NCBI GenBank assembly: GCA_013298245.1
Contig: JAAFHD010000002.1
Location: 1-9,112 of the forward strand
Source: Alphaproteobacteria bacterium
Lineage (GTDB): Bacteria > Pseudomonadota > Alphaproteobacteria > Acetobacterales > Acetobacteraceae
Reading direction: 5' to 3'
DNA length: 9,112 nucleotides
Positions 7,154 to 9,112 of this stretch are shown in pieces. Each line of letters starts with the position of its first letter. The first letter of the stretch is position 1. The position numbers and the translations under genes are program-made. The notes below the pieces were generated by a model. That model had not been told where the DNA came from. It made no database searches and saw only the letters and a program-made list of their open reading frames with translations.

Positions 7154-7773
7154 CACGCCAGGCCTTCGGCCGCCATGGTGCGTTGCACGGCCGGCCGCGC
7201 GTTCATGCGCGCGAAATGCGCGGCGACGTTGGCCGGCAATTCCTGCTGCAAGCGTGCGGCCCACCAGAACGACACATAGAACAGCGCGCTGTCCGCGAAG
7301 GAATAGCTGCCGACCAGGTATTCGCGGCCGTCCAGCGCCTTGTCCATGACGGAAAGCCCCTTCTGGAAGATCTCCTTGCCGCGCGCCTTCACCGCATCGC
7401 CATCCGCTTCCGTGGGCGAGAAATTGGTCGGGCGGAACATGCGCGAAAAGCCCTGCATGTGCATGGTGGAGACCGCGAAATCTGTCAGTTCCAGCGCGCG
7501 CGCCTGGGCGCCCGCACCTTCGGGCATCAGCTTCGCTTCGGGGTTCGTCGCGGCCAGCCAGAAGGCAATCGCGGGGTATTCGGTCAGCACCGAGCCATCT
7601 TCGCGCTGCAAGGTCGGCACCTTGGATTTCGCGTTGATGGTGGTGAATTCCGGCTTGAACTGCGCGCCTTCGCGCAGGTTCAGCAGCACGGGTTCATAGG
7701 GCTTGCCGATCTCCTCCAGCAGCACATGGATGCCGATGGAGCAGGCGCCGGGGGCGTAGAACAGCTTGTTCAT
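7153..7773 (-). CDS. Beta-class-like glutathione S-transferase (middle copy)
   Basis: This 206-residue cytosolic GST is predicted to use glutathione for conjugation or thiol chemistry on electrophiles. The N-terminus LFYAPGACSIGIHVLLEEIG (4-23) places Cys11 at the position of Cys10 in bacterial Beta-class GSTs. The glutathione site continues with SKVPTLQREDGSVLTEYPAI (50-69). The usual NPKG is changed here to NAKSK. The C-terminal helical domain has SFADSALFYVSFWW (158-171) and ends with NARPAVQRTM, a common GST tail. The ATG at 7773 gives MNKLFY, aligning with the MKLFY start of the neighbour, and follows the upstream stop by two bases. An ATG two codons earlier (7779) would overlap that stop in an ATGA arrangement and cannot be excluded. 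GAAAG lies upstream. The stop overlaps the next GST start by one base. Confidence 0.88.
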   Translation of the reverse strand: MNKLFYAPGACSIGIHVLLEEIGKPYEPVLLNLREGAQFKPEFTTINAKSKVPTLQREDGSVLTEYPAIAFWLAATNPEAKLMPEGAGAQARALELTDFAVSTMHMQGFSRMFRPTNFSPTEADGDAVKARGKEIFQKGLSVMDKALDGREYLVGSYSFADSALFYVSFWWAARLQQELPANVAAHFARMNARPAVQRTMAAEGLA

Positions 7774-7775
7774 GA

Positions 7776-8387
7776 TCATGCGCTTTCGGTTGTGAGCGCG
7801 CGCTGCACGGCGGGGCGTGCCAGCATGCGCTGTTGGTGGGCGAGGATGGCCGGTGGTGGGATGATCTTGGCGCGGTCGCACCATTGTTCGATGAAGAACA
7901 GCGCGCTGTCGGCCACGGTGTATTGCGCGCCAAAAACCCAAGGCCCGCGCAGGTTTTCCGCCAGCACGCCCAGATAGGATTCCGCCGCCGCACGACCATC
8001 GGCGATGACGCGCGCTTCATCCGCCGCGTCCTTCGCGAAGCGTGCCGCGCGGAATTGCCGCGTGAAGCCCATCGGGTGAACCGTGCCGGCGATGTAGTCC
8101 AGGATGGACAGGCAATCGATCTCCGCGCGCAGCCCTTCGGGCAGCAATTTGGCGCCTGGGTTTGCACGCGCCAGATACATCGCGATGGCGGGATATTCCG
8201 TGATGACCGAGCCATCATCCAGCGCCAGCGCGGGCACCTTGCCCTTCGGATTCACCGCCAGGTATTCCGGCTTCAGGTTGGCACCGTCGCGCGTGGAAAT
8301 CCGCTGCGTGGTGAAGGGCGCGCCGATCTCCTCCAGCACCACATGAATGCCAAGGCTGCACGCGCCGGGGGAATAGAACAATTTCAT
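7776..8387 (-). CDS. Beta-class-like glutathione S-transferase (first gene of the operon)
   Basis: This 203-residue protein begins MKLFYSPGACSLGIHVVLEE, the classic Beta-class GST start, with Cys10 as the expected catalytic or mixed-disulfide residue. The glutathione-binding segment AVNPKGKVPALALDDGSVITE (44-64) is complete. The C-terminal helical domain has YTVADSALFFIEQW (156-169) and ends ARPAVQRALTTESA. The start at 8387 is well supported by GGGAAGGG (8393-8400), five bases before the ATG, the strongest ribosome site in this operon. The same frame is open upstream but lies antisense to the Bug receptor gene. As the first gene of the six-gene run it should be transcribed from the 8388-8516 region. 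The likely role is defence against electrophiles or peroxides, or a catabolic GST reaction; the substrate cannot be named. Confidence 0.9.
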   Translation of the reverse strand: MKLFYSPGACSLGIHVVLEEIGAPFTTQRISTRDGANLKPEYLAVNPKGKVPALALDDGSVITEYPAIAMYLARANPGAKLLPEGLRAEIDCLSILDYIAGTVHPMGFTRQFRAARFAKDAADEARVIADGRAAAESYLGVLAENLRGPWVFGAQYTVADSALFFIEQWCDRAKIIPPPAILAHQQRMLARPAVQRALTTESA

Positions 8388-8516
8388 GGCGACCCTTCCC
8401 GCATCTGCGCGAAGCGTAAGCGGGTTCGCGTGCGCGCGGGAGAGGGGGCGCAAATCACCCTTGCGCGCCGCGCGTTTCGGCAGCATGTCAGCCCGTCCAT
8501 ATTTCGGAGACCGTCC
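8388..8516. promoter_or_regulatory. Divergent intergenic region between the GST operon and the Bug receptor gene
   Basis: These 129 bases must carry the promoters of both the leftward six-gene operon and the rightward receptor gene. Visible signals are the GST ribosome site (8393-8400), a GGAG Shine-Dalgarno (8506-8509) seven bases before the receptor ATG, and an inverted repeat GCGCAA-N7-TTGCGC (8448-8453 and 8461-8466). The inverted repeat could be an operator or a short hairpin. I find no convincing -35/-10 pair on either strand; the region is very GC-rich. Confidence 0.5.
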
Positions 8517-9112
8517 ATGACCGCTCTCACCCGTCGTCTCGCGCTGGCAGCGCCCGCCGCTTTCGCCGCCCTGCCGGCCGCCGCGCAGGACTGGCAGCCC
8601 GCCGGCCCCGTGCGTCTGATCAACGGCTTCCCGCCCGGCGGCAGCCCGGACATTCTGGCGCGCGCCATGGCGCCGCATGTGCAGGGCGTGCTGGGCCAAC
8701 CCATGGTGATCGAAAACCGCGCGGGCGCCGGCGGCGTGATCGGCGCGCGTGCGGCGGCCCAGGCCGCACCCGATGGGCAGACGGTGTTTCTGGCGGTCAT
8801 CTCGCATGTGTTGCAGCCCTTCATGAACGACCAGGCGCAATTCCGCGTCGAGGATTTCCGCGCCGTCTCCTGGTTGGCCACCACGCCCTTGGCGCTGGTC
8901 GTGCGCGAAGGCTTCCCCGCGCGGACCGTGCAGGAATGGCACGCGCTGGTGCGCGCCAACCCCGACCGCTTCACCATGGCAACGGCCGGCAACGGCACGC
9001 CGCACCACATGGCGGCTGAGCTCTACATGCAGGCCAGCGGTGCCACGCTGCGCCAGGTGCCGTATCGCGGCACCGCACCCGCGCTGGCCGACATCATGGC
9101 CGGCACGGTGGA
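8517..9112 (+). CDS. Bug/TctC-family periplasmic solute-binding receptor (partial, 3' end missing)
   Basis: This gene encodes the start of a tripartite tricarboxylate transporter-type substrate-binding protein, which captures small carboxylates or related solutes in the periplasm. The window shows 198 residues of a family usually about 320 long, with no frame break. Residues 1-23 form a signal peptide: a twin-Arg-free basic N-terminus (TRR), an Ala/Leu-rich core, and a PAAA|QDW cleavage site. Family motifs follow in order: FPPGGSPDILAR (38-49), VIENRAGAGGVIGA (64-77), AAPDGQT (83-89), TAGNGTPHHMAAELY (156-170) and VPYRGTAPALADI (181-193). The ATG at 8517 has GGAG seven bases upstream. Bug receptors are often encoded away from any TctAB membrane genes, and none is visible here. 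The ligand is unknown. It is transcribed divergently from the GST operon. Confidence 0.92.
   Translation, partial: MTALTRRLALAAPAAFAALPAAAQDWQPAGPVRLINGFPPGGSPDILARAMAPHVQGVLGQPMVIENRAGAGGVIGARAAAQAAPDGQTVFLAVISHVLQPFMNDQAQFRVEDFRAVSWLATTPLALVVREGFPARTVQEWHALVRANPDRFTMATAGNGTPHHMAAELYMQASGATLRQVPYRGTAPALADIMAGTV

Noticed and set aside
7183..7977. + strand open frame (264 codons) antisense to the GST genes
   Set aside because: It is an antisense shadow, rich in Arg, His and Gln, with no ribosome site or motif.
8384..9010. - strand open frames antisense to the Bug receptor, including an N-terminal extension of the first GST
   Set aside because: The GST start at 8387 has a strong ribosome site and matches the family N-terminus. 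The receptor on the + strand has a signal peptide and several family motifs.

Overview
The window reads as a high-GC chromosomal segment of an alphaproteobacterium. A member of the Acetobacteraceae (Roseomonas-like) is my best guess, from the strong G/C third-position bias, the Bug-type solute receptor and the abundance of Beta-class GST-like proteins. This placement is inferred from protein style; there is no marker gene in the window. No RNA genes, insertion sequences, prophage genes or CRISPR arrays are visible. Coding density is very high, and the only gaps above 100 bases are 1555-1766 and 8388-8516.

Left region (1-1554). The 3' end of an unrecognised + strand gene overlaps by one base the start of a complete GhrA-type 2-hydroxyacid dehydrogenase (185-1117). 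A MarR-family regulator (1153-1554, - strand) converges on it, with a small hairpin between the two. Upstream of marR lies an AT-rich, palindrome-rich patch (about 1641-1735) that looks like its promoter and operator.

Central and right region (1767-8387). Six genes on the - strand form one tight run. In transcription order they are two Beta-class GST-like proteins that keep the family cysteine, a third GST-fold protein that has lost it, a histidine-phosphatase (phosphoglycerate-mutase-like) protein, and two large glycosyltransferases. Five junctions overlap or lie within 17 nt, so this is very probably one operon with translational coupling. The glycosyltransferases are in-tandem paralogues with the same three-part design: an N-terminal TPR segment, a GT4 (GT-B) catalytic core with an EX7E motif, and a short beta-rich C-terminal domain. 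They probably act in making a surface or exported glycan. The GSTs and phosphatase could be functional partners or simply co-transcribed housekeeping genes; the sequence does not decide this.

Right edge (8517-9112). Divergent from the operon, across a 129-base intergenic region, starts a Bug/TctC-type periplasmic solute receptor with a clear signal peptide. It is cut by the window end.

The most interesting content is the tandem TPR-GT4-beta-domain glycosyltransferase pair and its coupling to a GST/phosphatase cassette.
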